In this document: positions 12,681 through 26,021 of the stretch, in pieces
Layout: each line of letters begins with the position of its first letter
Position numbering within the stretch: position 1 is the first letter of the stretch
Source: Bryoerythrophyllum caledonicum
Taxonomy: Eukaryota; Streptophyta; Bryopsida; Pottiales; Pottiaceae
Reading direction: 5' to 3'
DNA length: 64,000 nt
Assembly: GCA_963971425.1 (NCBI GenBank)
Contig: OZ020517.1
Coordinates: forward strand, 8,186,501 to 8,250,500
Position numbers and translations under genes: made by a program
Notes under the pieces: model-generated
Databases searched by the model: none
Told to the model about the DNA's origin: nothing
The model's input: only the letters and a program-made list of their open reading frames with translations

Positions 12681-14085
12681 GTCCCACGAATTCAACACTC
12701 CAGCACAGATCTTTTCGCCTCAGGGTCCCGTTCCCTCGGATTGCTGAACGCCCTAAACCCTAGGTAACACCTTCTCTATACTTCTCCACCTTCAACCCAG
12801 AACCCAACATCCACGACGTCTCCCCCCTTCCATGTTGCTACAAAGATTGATAGTACCCTAAAAACCCTGTCAATCCTAAAACCCTAACCCCACGCATAAC
12901 TACCTAAACCTAGACACCATCTTCGTTGCCATCGGTGCGCAGTACTGGCAGCACAGCCGGCAACGCAGCACAAAAATACACTCCTCTCCCTGAACGGAAT
13001 ACAACTCCAAATGCAGTACAACTCGTGATGAATGCCGGATGACAACGACAACCGAGACCCGTCACATCGCGATTGACCTAAACCGGGTTGGGTGGACGGG
13101 GACGGGCCTGCTGGCCGTGACCCAGGCTGGGCGGCGGGGACAGGCTGGGTGGGCCCTCGACCAGCGCCCGGGTTGACCCAGGGACCCGCTATGGCCTCCA
13201 CGGGCGACATTTGGCGGGCAGGGATGGGGTGCCCGGATTTCTGTAAAACCAGGGTTCGAGGGGGGGTCCGTAACGTGACGCCAAGAATAGTAGTACCTCA
13301 AATTCTCACTTATCCGCTGCTTAGCTATTTCCATGCCATGGTTGTCGCGGATAACATATATGGTCCAGTGAATCCAGCCTCCACCCCCCTTCCACGCCAG
13401 CCATCCCGCCCCAAACTGAATACCACTTGTCCTGACTGTCACCAACATCTATTTTCTCCCACTTCTTTTTCGGTGTCAACAGGCTGGATACAGGTACCTG
13501 CACCATTCTGATCGGTTCGCATCCTGCTGTGGTATAGCGCAACGAGAAGTAGAAGTTGTGTTTTTTTTAATGTTTTATTAGGACTCTCCGTTTTCTAATT
13601 TTCTGATCTCCCACTGCTTCGTCGACTGGTGCAATGAAGAAGGCGTGATTTGATGTTTACTGTTTTCCGGTTTGCTCTTCCACTGCTTCTGTTGCTACTT
13701 TCAAGTTGCTCTCCCAGTTTGTGGGCACTGTCAACTTAGATTGGTGTCGTACAGGGAATCGCGCCGTTCAATACCGACTTGCGTGTGGAAAGAGACTGCT
13801 TTTGCAAGACTTTGGGAAATTCAGATGATAGACCAGGACTTGTGGGATCGCTAAACGTGTGCGATTACGTGGAATGATGACGACGAGTACTGCAGCCCGG
13901 CATGACTTTCGGAATGACTTCTGTACTCGAATACGCGTGCCTTTTAAGTTTTAATCGATGATCGTCTTGCCCAGCCATTCTAGTGCCTGAGCTGTAGCGT
14001 CCACACCGTGCTAGTGATGGGAGCGCATTGCACCTGATCCAAGTTGGACTGGAAGATCGTTCAGGTTGATTGGTAGTACTACGAG
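12681..14085. other. Intergenic DNA with telo-boxes and a GC-rich patch
   Basis: Telomere-like CCCTAAA words recur at about 12057-12070, 12310, 12750 and 12860-12890. They resemble plant telo-box promoter elements and are too few for a telomere. From 13080 to 13210 there is a GC-rich stretch built from GGGTTGGGTGGACGGGG-like words. Overlapping open frames on both strands there show no recognisable domain. The remainder up to 14085 precedes the PHT4-like pseudogene and shows nothing I can name. Confidence 0.5.
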
Positions 14086-17000
14086 ATGGAGGCTTTGGCG
14101 TCGTCGTGTATTGCAACTTCACGCATTGTTACGCGGCAAGATGGGCGTGTTTCAACCAGTTCGCAATTTGCGTTACGGAGGATTCACCCGGTTTCAGCGC
14201 TTCGGAGTCGAGTGAAAGATGATTACCATCACGGCCAGCTTCACCTGATTGCAGCGACGCCATACGCTGTGGAGCGCCAGTGGAGAAGAGAGCGGGTCCA
14301 AGTGGCGACGTCTGGAAAGAATCTGATTGACCCTTCCTTGGAGAGTGATGGGTCAGCCGAGGCTGGGTCGCTGTCGCAGTTTCTGGCTTCGGAGCGGGCC
14401 AAGGTGGTGGCCACGGTGGCGCTCGCCATGGCGCTGTGCAACGTGGATCGCGTCGTCATGTCCGTCGCCATCGTGCCCATGTCCGCCGCCCATGGCTGGA
14501 CCCGAGCTTCGCCGGCGTCGTCCAAGTACGCACGCATCCCTGGTACCTAATCTCAACGTGGAGAAAAAAAAGTATACAATTGGCACTGTCAAAAACAGAG
14601 CCTCAGTTTTGACTGTGATGGAGATATCGTGCAGTCTTCGTTTCTGTGGGGGTACCTGCTATCGCCGATCGCGGGCGGACCGGCACGGCGGCAAGATCGT
14701 GATGGCGTGGGGCGTGGCGCTGTGGTCGCTGGCGACGCTGGTCACGCCGTGGGCCGCGCGCCATTCGCTGCCGGCGTTGCTGGCGACGCGCGTGCTCATG
14801 GGCCTGGCGGAGGGCGTCGCCATGCCCTGCATGAACAACATGATTTCCAAGTGCGCTCGCTCGGTAACCCCTTCCCTGTTTATTGGCCAATCATCAGTTA
14901 TAGTACGTCAATCACAATCCTTCAGTTAATGATATAATCGAGTTCATTCTAATGTCACCCAAAGGTATTTCGCTTTGGATTTGTAATACTACCCTTCTAT
15001 CATTTCCAATGTTTACTAGATATGGAAGAGGTTGGTGGTCATTAAACCCAAATTAGAACTAGTTTTAGCTAAGTTTTGAGAATGAAGGAGAAGTCATGTT
15101 GTACCATGAATCTTAGCCATATTTTTCCTCTTTGACTCAAATTGAGGTATTTAGAACATAACAACTGACTGTTGTGAGATAAAGTATGGAATCTTTGCAT
15201 CACTTAACAAACAAGTATGGAAGAGCTTGATGGTCTTTCAATCTGAATCCTTCAATTCAACCAATGGAAGAGTTTGGTGGTATGTAACCCTTGAACGTCA
15301 GTCGGGAACCATATATACAAGCACATATTCTGCTCTGTAGAATACATAAAATTTATCAAAGTTTAGCAAGAGTTACACCTTTGGATTGAAAATTCTTCAA
15401 CTAACATCTTTCATTTGGAGGTCAGTATATGAACCGTTCAAATACGACACCATACATGTAGAATATTGTGGCAACCAGTGACGTTTAAGGGTTAAACTCA
15501 AGTCATAACTGCCTTCAAAAATGATACAAGGAGAGGTCATTAATCTTAGCCACCTCTGAGAAGGATGTAGGCATCTTTCCCCCACTGCACAAATTACTTC
15601 AATTTCTTTTATCATGTTTGTAATGAGCAAGAATTCCTACAATTTGCATTAAGCTCTTCTTGCTTCCTCCTATTGCAGGTGGTTTCCGCAGACAGAGCGC
15701 TCGAGAGCAGTGGGCATGACCATGGCGGGGTTCCACCTAGGCAGCGTTGCGGGGCTAGTCCTTTCTCCCTCGCTCTTGGCCACACCGTTTGGGGTGAACG
15801 CGCCGTTCGTGGCATTTGGACTGGCGGGCTTCGTGTAGCTGGCGGCGTGGCTGGTGGCCGTCTCCGCCAATCCACAGAGCCAGCCTAGGATCTCCAGGGA
15901 AGAACTTCGGTACATCAAGCGAGGAACCAATGACGAGCATGCGAGCAGTCGCAATAGTACTCGTAGTGGAACGAATCCACCGTTTCGCCTCTTACTTTTG
16001 AAGTTGCCAACGTGGGCTATCATTGTGGCCAACTTCATGAACAACTGGGTATGTAACAAACTCATGACTCGTTCGTAAACAAGATACCCCCTCTTTTTCA
16101 TTTTGAATCATGGTAGAAAATCATAACAACTCTAAATTCATTGAATATGCTATGTTGAGATGCAAATCACGTCACTGGTGCCATGGCAGGGCTACTTTAT
16201 CTTACTGGGTTGGATGCCAGTGTACTTCAACACGGTGAGTACGATAATTTTACCGACTGCTTAGTACATCAAGCTCATGCATTTGTATATTTGTTAAATT
16301 TCAGTACCATGGGCACTTTTGTGTACAACTTTTGAGATATTAATTCAGAGTGTAATTTAAAGAGTTCATAAGTTTTTTGATGTCAAATTTAGAGATTATT
16401 GTGTAGATGTAGTAAGGCATGTTAGATTTGTTACATGAGTGGGGAAGAAACTTACAGATTGGTCGAAGAGAATGCAAACCGCGAATATAGTCTTATGGAT
16501 AAATTTCTCCATAAATCTGATGGGTTTGAGTTCAGGTTTTGGGAGTGAACCTCAAGGACGCGGCGTGGTTCAGCGCCGTGCCGTGGGCGATGATGGCGGC
16601 GGTGGGCTTCCTAGCGGGCGCGAGCTCCAACACGCTGCTGCAGCAGCGCGTCTTGGTGACCAGCACGCGCAAGATCATGCAAGCCATCGGCTTCCTGGGC
16701 CCAGGAGTGGCGCTTCTAGCGCTGAATGCGGTGAAGAACCCGATGGTGGCGGCGGCATGGCTCACGGTTGCCTTGGGATTGAGCGCTTTCAGCCAGGCGG
16801 GTTTCTTGGTGAATTACCAGGAGATTGGGCCCAAGTACGCAGGTGTTTTACACGGTAAGGAAACCACAGTTCCCTGTCACTCAATCAAAAGATTAGTGCT
16901 GTTATATTGCAGTTATTTGTAGAGTCTCTCAAGATTTCAACAAGATAACCCCTCTTTGTTCATTACAACTAATCCGAAATAGCTCTAAATATTCTAAATC

Positions 17001-17456
17001 AATCTAATATCAAGTCAAATACAAGAAATATTCATGCAAACTCTTCCTTCATTCTCAAAGATGGCTAGTACTACTTTACCTTGAGTTTGAGACTCCTTAG
17101 TTATTTGAAGAATTCTTATCGAAAGATCACCAAGCTCTTCCATTAATCCAATTACTACTTAGAGTAAAAAGAAAGCAATAAGAAGACGGGGTATCTTATT
17201 CAAACTTTGCTTGACTTCACTAATAACTCTATTACCTTGAATATATCACTGGCACTGACTGAATATGGATACACCATGTATAGGTATGTCCAACACAGCC
17301 GGCACTTCGGCAGCGATTATCAGTACCCTGGGCACGGGCCTGTTCATAGAGTGATTGGGGTCGTTCCAATCGTTTCTCACCGTCACATCGGTGATGTACA
17401 TCGCCAGCACCGTGTTCTGGGTCTTCACTACAACGGGCGAGCGCGTCTTTTATTAG
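14086..17456 (+). pseudogene. PHT4-type major facilitator (anion/phosphate) transporter pseudogene
   Basis: Six exons: 14086-14525, 14635-14850, 15679-16048, 16190-16234, 16536-16854 and 17284-17456, all with GT-AG borders. The Ser/Arg-rich N-terminus resembles a plastid transit peptide. The body shows MFS signatures of the plant PHT4/ANTR family: ALCNVDRVVMSVAIVPMS, DRHGGKIVMAWGVALWS, GMTMAGFHLGSVAGL, NYQEIGPKYAGVLHG and SNTAGTSAAIISTLGTG. Family members move phosphate or other organic anions across plastid or Golgi membranes. Four lesions break it. One base is missing near 14502 (ACCCGAGC where the family frame needs an extra C). About 8 bp are missing near 14675-14682. TAG at 15836-15838 and TGA at 17352-17354 each sit where the context suggests a Trp codon (TGG). 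Splice sites are still well preserved, so decay is probably recent. Several independent assembly errors are the alternative. Confidence 0.88.
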
Positions 17457-18206
17457 AAGCAAAGAGGGAAAAAAAGGCCAAGGGTAGGAAAAGGATGACT
17501 AGAGATTCTTTCTTCTTCATCGAAAAAGACCCCATTAAGACAGGTTAAGGGAGTTTACGAGATATATTCTTCGGTGCGGGGTCTCATACCCAGGTGAGAG
17601 TATTTGGGACCTTTCAATTCGAGTCCCCTTGGCAAGGTAAAGTAGAGGTAGATCAAAATTTTGTTGTACTGTACACATTCTGTCACCTGTTGAGTAATCT
17701 CTATTGAAACAATGAAGCATATTTGAGACGTAGGATCCAAATTCTTAAGTTAGTTCTTTGCGTGCAATTCGCTGCTCATGTAACGTGAAACTTTACGGCG
17801 AACAGTGAGGGATTCGTGTACACTTACCAGGCAGCAATTAGCTTAGCACAGATGTTGACACACGCTTCCATGTTCATGTTTTATAAGAAACCACCTCTCT
17901 CACACGTCCAAGACCGCATTGTCAAGCTGACTCACTATGTACACACGTTAGAGATGCACAATCCGGAGAAACAGCACTGAATGACTTTCAGGGACCAATG
18001 TCAGCACCTCCAGTCAAATTCCTTGCAAGTTTGGTTCTTGAGGATTCCATCGTATTGGAGCCTGAGTACTAGCACAATGGTTTTAGAGGGTTAGGGGCTC
18101 AAAACCAGCTGAAATTCTGATCATTTTCGCTTTCAACAACGCAGGCCTTCACAGTAGGTAACTCTATCAGTCCAAGCTTCAATGTCTTACATCTGTCTGA
18201 TGTCCT
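17457..18206. other. Short intergenic region between convergent genes
   Basis: This is the tail-to-tail spacer between the PHT4-like pseudogene and the WD40 gene. It should hold both 3' untranslated regions. No repeat, RNA gene or coding segment could be supported. Confidence 0.5.
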
Positions 18207-21200
18207 TCATGTTTGCCTGCCAGGCAAAGCTTTGTAGACTAACTCGAGTACTTGGCTCGCCAGAGTCTCTGAGTAGCGAGATATAAACCCCTCTACATCC
18301 ACTATTGGAGCCAGTGAGGAAGACGCTCCTGTTCCTGGCCTTGACTGGAATAAGCTTGAGCCTCCTGCTGAGCTCCTTACAAGATCTGAAGCAAAGAATG
18401 TTGAAGTAAACTTAATCATTCTTCGAGACTGCATATACGCACGGGTTAAAAAACTCATTTCTAAGGACAATGGAAACTCAGTTGCAACTAGTAAATCAAA
18501 GCGGAAAGGCCTATGATTGCGACCTATAGCGCGGCTGAAATTATTGAGGCCGTCGTCGTCGACAGATGATCTTGCAGCTATGCTACAGGGTAATCCACAC
18601 GCTGCAGCTTCGTCAGCTAGTCTTTGCACTGCTTGAAGTGTTCCAGGCAGCAATCTTTGATAGGTGCGACTGAGAGATAATATGTCAGGTGGTAAACCTG
18701 TGGAAGGCGTGCAAGGGGGTTTAGCAGGGGTATTTGTAGATCTCCGACAGGCGGATCGGACTTCGCCAAAGAGTGAGGACGCTCTGTCCGCTGCTTCCAT
18801 AAGGTTATACAAAGACTTGTGATAATCTTCGACGGGGCGCGGAAGCGACGGGGTTGATATGTAATGTTCTTCACTACAGGGTCCAAAAGAAGAGCCTGGA
18901 ACTTGAGGTGCATGGGCTCCCACGCTTGGTATTTCACCTGCTGAAAGACATAGGAATGATTCAGAATAAATGGAGCTATTCGATTTCAAATGCATACCAC
19001 TAAATCAGACCTTGGAAACGAACTAGGAAGATTACATAAGAGAAGTATAGCATCTCTCTTAGTAGAACTCCAACCTCTTTCGGTGTCCGACAGAAATTCA
19101 AGAATTGTCTTCACCACTTGCATGATCCTCCGGACAATGGGAGACAAGCCCAACTCAACTACTGCTCCTGTTAGAGGGTAGATGAAACACTACTGACGCT
19201 TCTGATACAATACACCACTCTGATAAATGGAGACATGTCTAGAGTTGCAGGCATTAACTATTCAATAAGACCCGATTGCCCTTCAGCACCAGCAGTTTAT
19301 CGGTGAGGCAGCGTGTGTAACGTACCGAGAAATTCGTTCATGTCCACAGTTTTGCATCTCCGAAAAGGCCTCTGCGTCAGATTCAGCTCTTTATCACCTT
19401 CACCCTCTGCTTCGGATTGATGGGACACTTCTCGCTTCTCGAAATTAGATACATCGAACGAATTGGCGGAGGACAACGTATCCTTCGACGAAGCGAATGT
19501 GCAAGTTGGCTGCGAAGCATGGTTGTCTGTCTTTTTCTCAACATTTGTCGGTCTGAGTACCTTGTTACGATTCATTTCCTCGAATTTCGGTGGGACAGCT
19601 TCCCTACAAACCAACTCTCTGGCCGATGTTGGAGATACTCTACCCAGTAAGGACGTGGTGTCGTTGTGATTTACTACAAATTCATTCTCTTTCTTTTCTG
19701 CAAGATCAGTTTCAAGGGGCTTAGCAGGAGGGCCAACAGCTCTGCTACAAGAATTTTGTCCCTGGGTAGTTAAAATTTGTTCAGCCATATTCCTTTCCCC
19801 CCTGTGTCCCAGAACTCGTCCAAGCCCATTGCAATTCTTCTTGTCCACAACATCCGCGCTCAAGCTTTCAGCGTCGTCTGCAATCCTATCATGAAGGAAA
19901 ATATTCGACGCTATTTTAGCACCATATTGAGGAGGCTCAGAGGAGGGATTCGGCATACAAGCCTCTTTAAATTCGGCCGCCGCATGTGCTGCAAATGCAG
20001 ACCGCTTGCATGGGCTCTCTAGTGCGTATTCAGAGAATTTGTTTTCTCCGTCCCATTTGCGATCCGTGCTCTCTCCATCGTGTGCAATTTCTGCAACTGC
20101 AATCCCCAGATTTACTAACCTCTCTCGCATACGCTGAACCTCTATAGCCATTTTGTCCTGCAATACCACAGAGACCACTCTTCCATAGGGCATCAAGAAA
20201 CACTTCATTAGTGATCATGCATAACCTAGTTCAGCGAGGTTAGTAAAAACCAAGTCTAAGATTGTTCACGACAGACACTGAGCTGCTGGCAAGAACACGA
20301 TGTCTATATTGCGAAATTTCAATATGCGTGATGCATACATAGTCTATTACACATTATAACGCCACATACTTCAGCATCGTATGGCATCAATGAGATCTGA
20401 TGAAAAGAACGGTGCGGCTCCTATGTACCTGCCTCTCCCGCAGCTTCAGCCGTTCTCTTTCGGCAGCCAAAAGTCGCCCAGGGTTATTTTCGAGATTGTC
20501 CTCCTGTAAAAGAGCTTGAGTTTCAGTGCCTGAAAATTCTCTCTCTGTTTTTGTAGATGATAGTGTGTAAAACCATGGACTTTGAGCATGGGACGTTCGT
20601 GCAAAAAACCGCGTGGAAAAGCTACTCCTATCTAAATCTTCCACCTGCAAGAGTCACAAGAGCATCGGAGAGTCTCAGCTTCCATATTCCTGGGAACTAA
20701 CAAGGTGAAAATTCTGAAGGCCTTATTCTAAGCTCAGCTTGCGATGTTGTATTTCTAGAAACGACACAATTTACCAACGAAGAATTCAACTGTAACAAAT
20801 TGAAATTTACCTTTCGGTTCGTAGCAGGCTTGTGCAAAGGCCCATTGAAGAGGTCTTTGCAAGTTTGAAAGCCGACGTCATCACCGCCACCATCATGTTC
20901 CTTGATAGGCTCGGTATCTATGGAAATCTTTGGAGTTTTCAGAGTGGAAACCCGCTTAAACTCGCCATCTGTCTTGTTGTCTTGTTTAGGATTCCTTTCC
21001 ACTTGTTTAGATTGTGCAGGACGGTCCAGAGCTTCTTGCTTGACGCCGTCAAAACTTCCAAGAGACTGTCCTCTTCTAGAGGAAACGTCAATTCTCTCTC
21101 GGCCGCTCTTCATTCCATCACAGGTACTTGCCCTTTCAGGTTTATCGCCTACCGCATCGGAAGATCTTGCGTTATCTACGACAACCACGGGCTTGAGAAT

Positions 21201-24200
21201 TTCTGCACCTTCACCATCATCTGAAAATTCGGTCACTACGCCATCTTCGTCCTCAAAATCAGATACTGTCTGCAAGTTCTCCTTTTCCACATCAAGAGAG
21301 AGCTTCTCGGTCACTTTCTCCTCTAAATCGTTTAGTGAATTAGAAGAATTGGCACCGTTGCTTGCTCTATTCTTTCTATCAGTGTCACATGTTGCAAGCT
21401 CTTGAGGGCTTGCCGTCGACGGTAATTCGTCATGAGAGTAGTCATTTTCACCAAAAAAAACAGTGTGCACCGTTTTCCAGTGGGGCTCCCTCCTACATTT
21501 TAAAGTCAGCAGGAGTCACCCCATTTGTTTTGCGATAAAGAACTAGTATGAACAATATGTGCCATCAATTTGCTTATTCGACAATAGCACGAGACAATTT
21601 TGTACCCTTTGCTGTGATTTAACAATTCAACAGATGAATTCTAGGCTCTTAACATTTCTTTTCCCTTCTAGAATGACTCAAATCCCACCTTAGGTTATCT
21701 TGGCAAGACAGCGTAGCAATTCCTTCATGTTGTAACGCTGGACTTTCCAAAGAGTTGTCTAGAATATTAGTACACAGATCTTCTGCAGGAAAACTACGGA
21801 TGTTAGAGCTAATTACAGAGTGACCTGCTTCCCTCCGAGCTTCGGAAATAGCTCTGTAACCGTCGCGTCCATAGCGCTGCACAGAAAAGCCATCAATCAG
21901 CAACCAACCTACAAATTTAAGGTTGATATCTAGATTCATATTTTGATTTTTAGTAAAAAATCGCTAACAACTACCTTTTTACTTTCACCTGGCTCTGTGT
22001 GAGGCCTGTCAATAACTTTGTAACTCGAATCATTTACTGTCACTGAAGGAATTAGGCCCTCTCCATGCTTCATTGGGCTTGAGCTTTCTTTCCGATCCTT
22101 GTGAGTAACTTCCTTTGCTTTCACATCAAGGGGATCGAATGGGATAGCCTGATCAACTCTTCGTACGGTACTGATAGTGGTATCCATGCGTCCAGGAGAT
22201 TGTGTCGGAGCAGACTGCAAGCATCTGGGAGGTGGTCGGGACTCAGCGTTTGCTATACAGCGCTTTCTTATACAACGTGACATGTTGAGCGGAAGACGCC
22301 ATATAAAGATGCAACTATCTCCACTAACCTACACACGATCAACCAACAACGAGCGTCAACCGTGGTGCAAAAGCAGGAAGGACAAGCCCTATACTAGGTC
22401 TCAACAGCTCTGCAAAAAACCAAACTGACCACATGCGCGAGATACACCATAAGGTTCATAGGATAAAATGAAAGTAATGGTGAACAAGCAGTTTGAAGGA
22501 AGTCTCTGATTTGAGCCTATGCAAAACTTCCATTGCAATTCGAGTAATCTATGCAAATTCATAGGCAGGAACAATATTTAAAAATAATTTGTGGCCTACG
22601 TAAAGGCCATCTAACATGTTTATGACATGCTCAATGAGGAGTTCAAACAGAAATGGGGCGCGTTCAACATTGAAGATAGTAACCACGAGTAATAGGTGCA
22701 TAGAGCTACCATGCCATTTTGAGAATTCAATATTCGAAGGAAACTTTTTATATGGTTTACTTACAGATACTAGTCTTCTGCAATCCGAGAGGAATATCAT
22801 CCCCGTAATAATTTCTGCATGTCCAGATGCATGCGCCAAGAGCTCACCATTGAGGAAGTCGTACACCCTCATTACCCGATCCGAATGGGAGCACACCACA
22901 TACATTCCGCTTGGATCCAAGCGCACCTACCAAGCCGAACGCCATCACGCGTGTAAATTCATTATAAAATTATCACTCGCCTGTGGGTTAATCAATATAC
23001 AATGGGACAAAGCAGGGACTCTAAACGGATGACTTCACTGCCAATGTAGATCAACATTGAAGCCAACAATTGCACGTTGATAAGGAACAATAAGTTCAAA
23101 AAAAATTCAAGTTACCTTGAAAGGCTCTCCAACATCACCCTCGGGCTTGAGGTACCGAACAGTCTTGCCACTAGTCAAATTCAGGACGCTGAGTTTTTTA
23201 TCCTGGTTGCAATCATCAATCGAAGAGCACGGGCTACATGAATAAAATATAAAATCACAAGATATAAGCATTAAGCAATCATGTCCACTTCTGTGCTGGA
23301 TAACATATTATTTGAAGTGACAATGAATAATATTACCTGCCCCACGGCCACTGCGAGTTTGTCGAATGGATCTGTGTCAATGTCATAGAACGTCCCTCGT
23401 GGAGAAAGCTCCTGATGGTAGCGTTTGCTTTTGCATCCAGCACCCGACGCTGCCACATTGCGAAACACTACAGTCCTGCGCGTAATCTACTGTAAGGACT
23501 TACATCCTGCTCTAAGAGTAAAAATTCAGAGTTTGTAAATAGAAAATGAGGTAACAATGACTTAAATGATTGATACGGACTATGGAATAGTTGAATTCCA
23601 CAAATGGTGTGGCAAAAGAGCGCCCCTAAATACTTACTTGTCTGCACTGCAGCTAAGAAGTTTCGACCCGCTGCAAGCGAACTTTACCGTAGTGACTGAT
23701 GCGGAATGGTCGTCCAATGTTTCGATAACATCATAGCCCCTGTAAGGCGATGTCAGTCAGAGAAGGCATATTGCACAAACCTCCACTAAGTAACGAAATT
23801 TACAGACCACAAAATCGCTACAATAATTACTTAGAAGAAAAGCCATCCAGGTCCTACCTGTTCACATCATAAACGTGTATAAGGCGATCTCTGCCTCCAG
23901 AAGCCAAAAGAGGCATGCAGACTGGTTCCGCAACCAGTTTGTCACTTGTATTTGAGGTAAAGCTTAAGGATAACAGTTCACCATTATGTGCTTCCTGTCA
24001 AAATTCCTGCAAAACTTTCAGCTTTCCAGCATGTAAATTATTACTACTGCATCTATTCTTATCCCTTCAAGAGACACATATAAATGAGCTGAAGACAATG
24101 CCCGTTACCTAACTCACACATGCAGGGTCGATTTTTCTGGAAACCGACAACTCAACGGTACAGTGAATCAAGAAGAGTACGCACTTTGAAGCTTATTAGC

Positions 24201-25945
24201 TGCAATGTGTTTAGGTCGTAGATACGTAGATTTCCATTTCGATCACCAGCAGCAAGATGCTGGCCATCTGGGCTAGCACAGATTGTCCGGAATCCATGTA
24301 AAGAGTCTACGAACTCCTCGTCCATTGCACCGTTAATATTTTTATCCTTTTGAGCTCCCCTGTTGTCTGCAGGTAAAACCCGTATTATTCAACGCGATAA
24401 GGTCTGGTTTAGGTTGGAATCAAGAAATAGAAAGCGTGCAGTGAGGAAATGCACAATACCAGCACCAAATTGAGGTTCATCTAAACTTAAGACGCATCGC
24501 ACCACGCTTGAACAGTGCTCAGAATGCAGAATTACCGCAAATTCTTCCACGCTGGCATGAGCAAGATCAGGATTTCACAAAGGCTCACCTATGTATAGAA
24601 CGCCCAAAATGTCCTTGCTATAAATGTTGGCAGGTCGTGCAGTCGGTAGTGGAGCTGCACTCAATCCTACACTCGACTTCTCCTGACCAGATCCAAGGTT
24701 CCACAATCTTACAGACCCATCAGCAGAGCATGTTGCAAAAGCTCCAGTTGGCAAGCAGTCCTTCTCATTGACTAGTTGAAGAGCTGGGGCCTGCTGCGGT
24801 GTCGGTAAAAGAGATACATCCCATATGCAAGAGTTGTGCGAGAGCAATGTTCGGTATCTTCCTATCTGCATTAATGCAAATATCTGTCAGAATGAAACAA
24901 TCACAACCTAGCAGCTGCTTTACATATGATGACTCATTACAAGCGAAGGATGCATAACCGGCTGTCTACACAAAATTCGGGTGGTATCCATCCTATTCAG
25001 TTGCATAAGAGAATTGTCGTTTAGAAACACAATATAAAACAAAACTCTTCACAAACCCTGACTTGCTGAAAGATTTTTATTTTTTAATTACAAAGAGTAT
25101 GAATAAGCGATGTGAGATCCAACTACATCACTGCATGGTAACAGTTGATCTTCTATGATTCAACATCTTTAGGCCACTCAAACTACAATTTAAGAGGGTA
25201 GGAGTACCTTTGAAAAGTTCTGCACGTCCCAGACTAAAAGGCTATGGTCTCCATAAATGACAGCTGCAACGCAACATATACTAAGATCAATCCAGTCTGC
25301 CCTCGGCCACAGGAAAATGACTGATCAATCTAATGTAATTCAAATTTGTCAAATGATCAAATAATGAAAGGATGTAGATAATCAAAGAATCAGAATTGAA
25401 GATTGATTACAGAGATGAATCAGACAAATAGCAAGAATATACCGAGAGTATGCCCTTCTTGAAGAAAGCTGCACGCAATAGCATCAGGGAAACGAATGCC
25501 TGGCTGTGTACGATTTCCAACAGCAAGATTACCACCAATATTAGCATCTGTAAGTCCATGATAACCATAAGGAGCAGGTCTCGGCAATGTGACAGCGTAT
25601 GCAAGGCTTCCATGCATAAAAACACGAACAATTCCATCACTGCAAGCACATCCCACATGAGCGTCGGAAATAGCTAGAGCATATCCGTGCCTGACCTGCG
25701 CCATCGTCATGCAAAATTCCCAACAAATTTTCAAGAATGAATAACGTGCAGGGTAACAGCTGTCAGGGAAAACACTGAATTGGTCCTGGAGGAATTAATG
25801 AGACGACAAAGATAAGCAAACGTAGTTGGAAGCCTATTGCTTATTTGCAGCATATGTGAGAAGGTAGTTTGCGTCATGTAATCAAACAAGATCCAATAAT
25901 AGCAGAAAAGCAGTTGACCACTCACAACAAGGTATCAATCCCACA

Positions 25946-26021
<76 letters not shown>

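Noticed and set aside
12050..12900. Telomere or interstitial telomere array
   Set aside because: Only one or two CCCTAAA units occur at each place, which fits telo-box words and not a telomeric tract.
12960..13545. Overlapping open frames of 100-140 codons on both strands
   Set aside because: They lie in a GC-rich, repetitive patch. The peptides are Pro/Gly-rich with no domain, as expected by chance.
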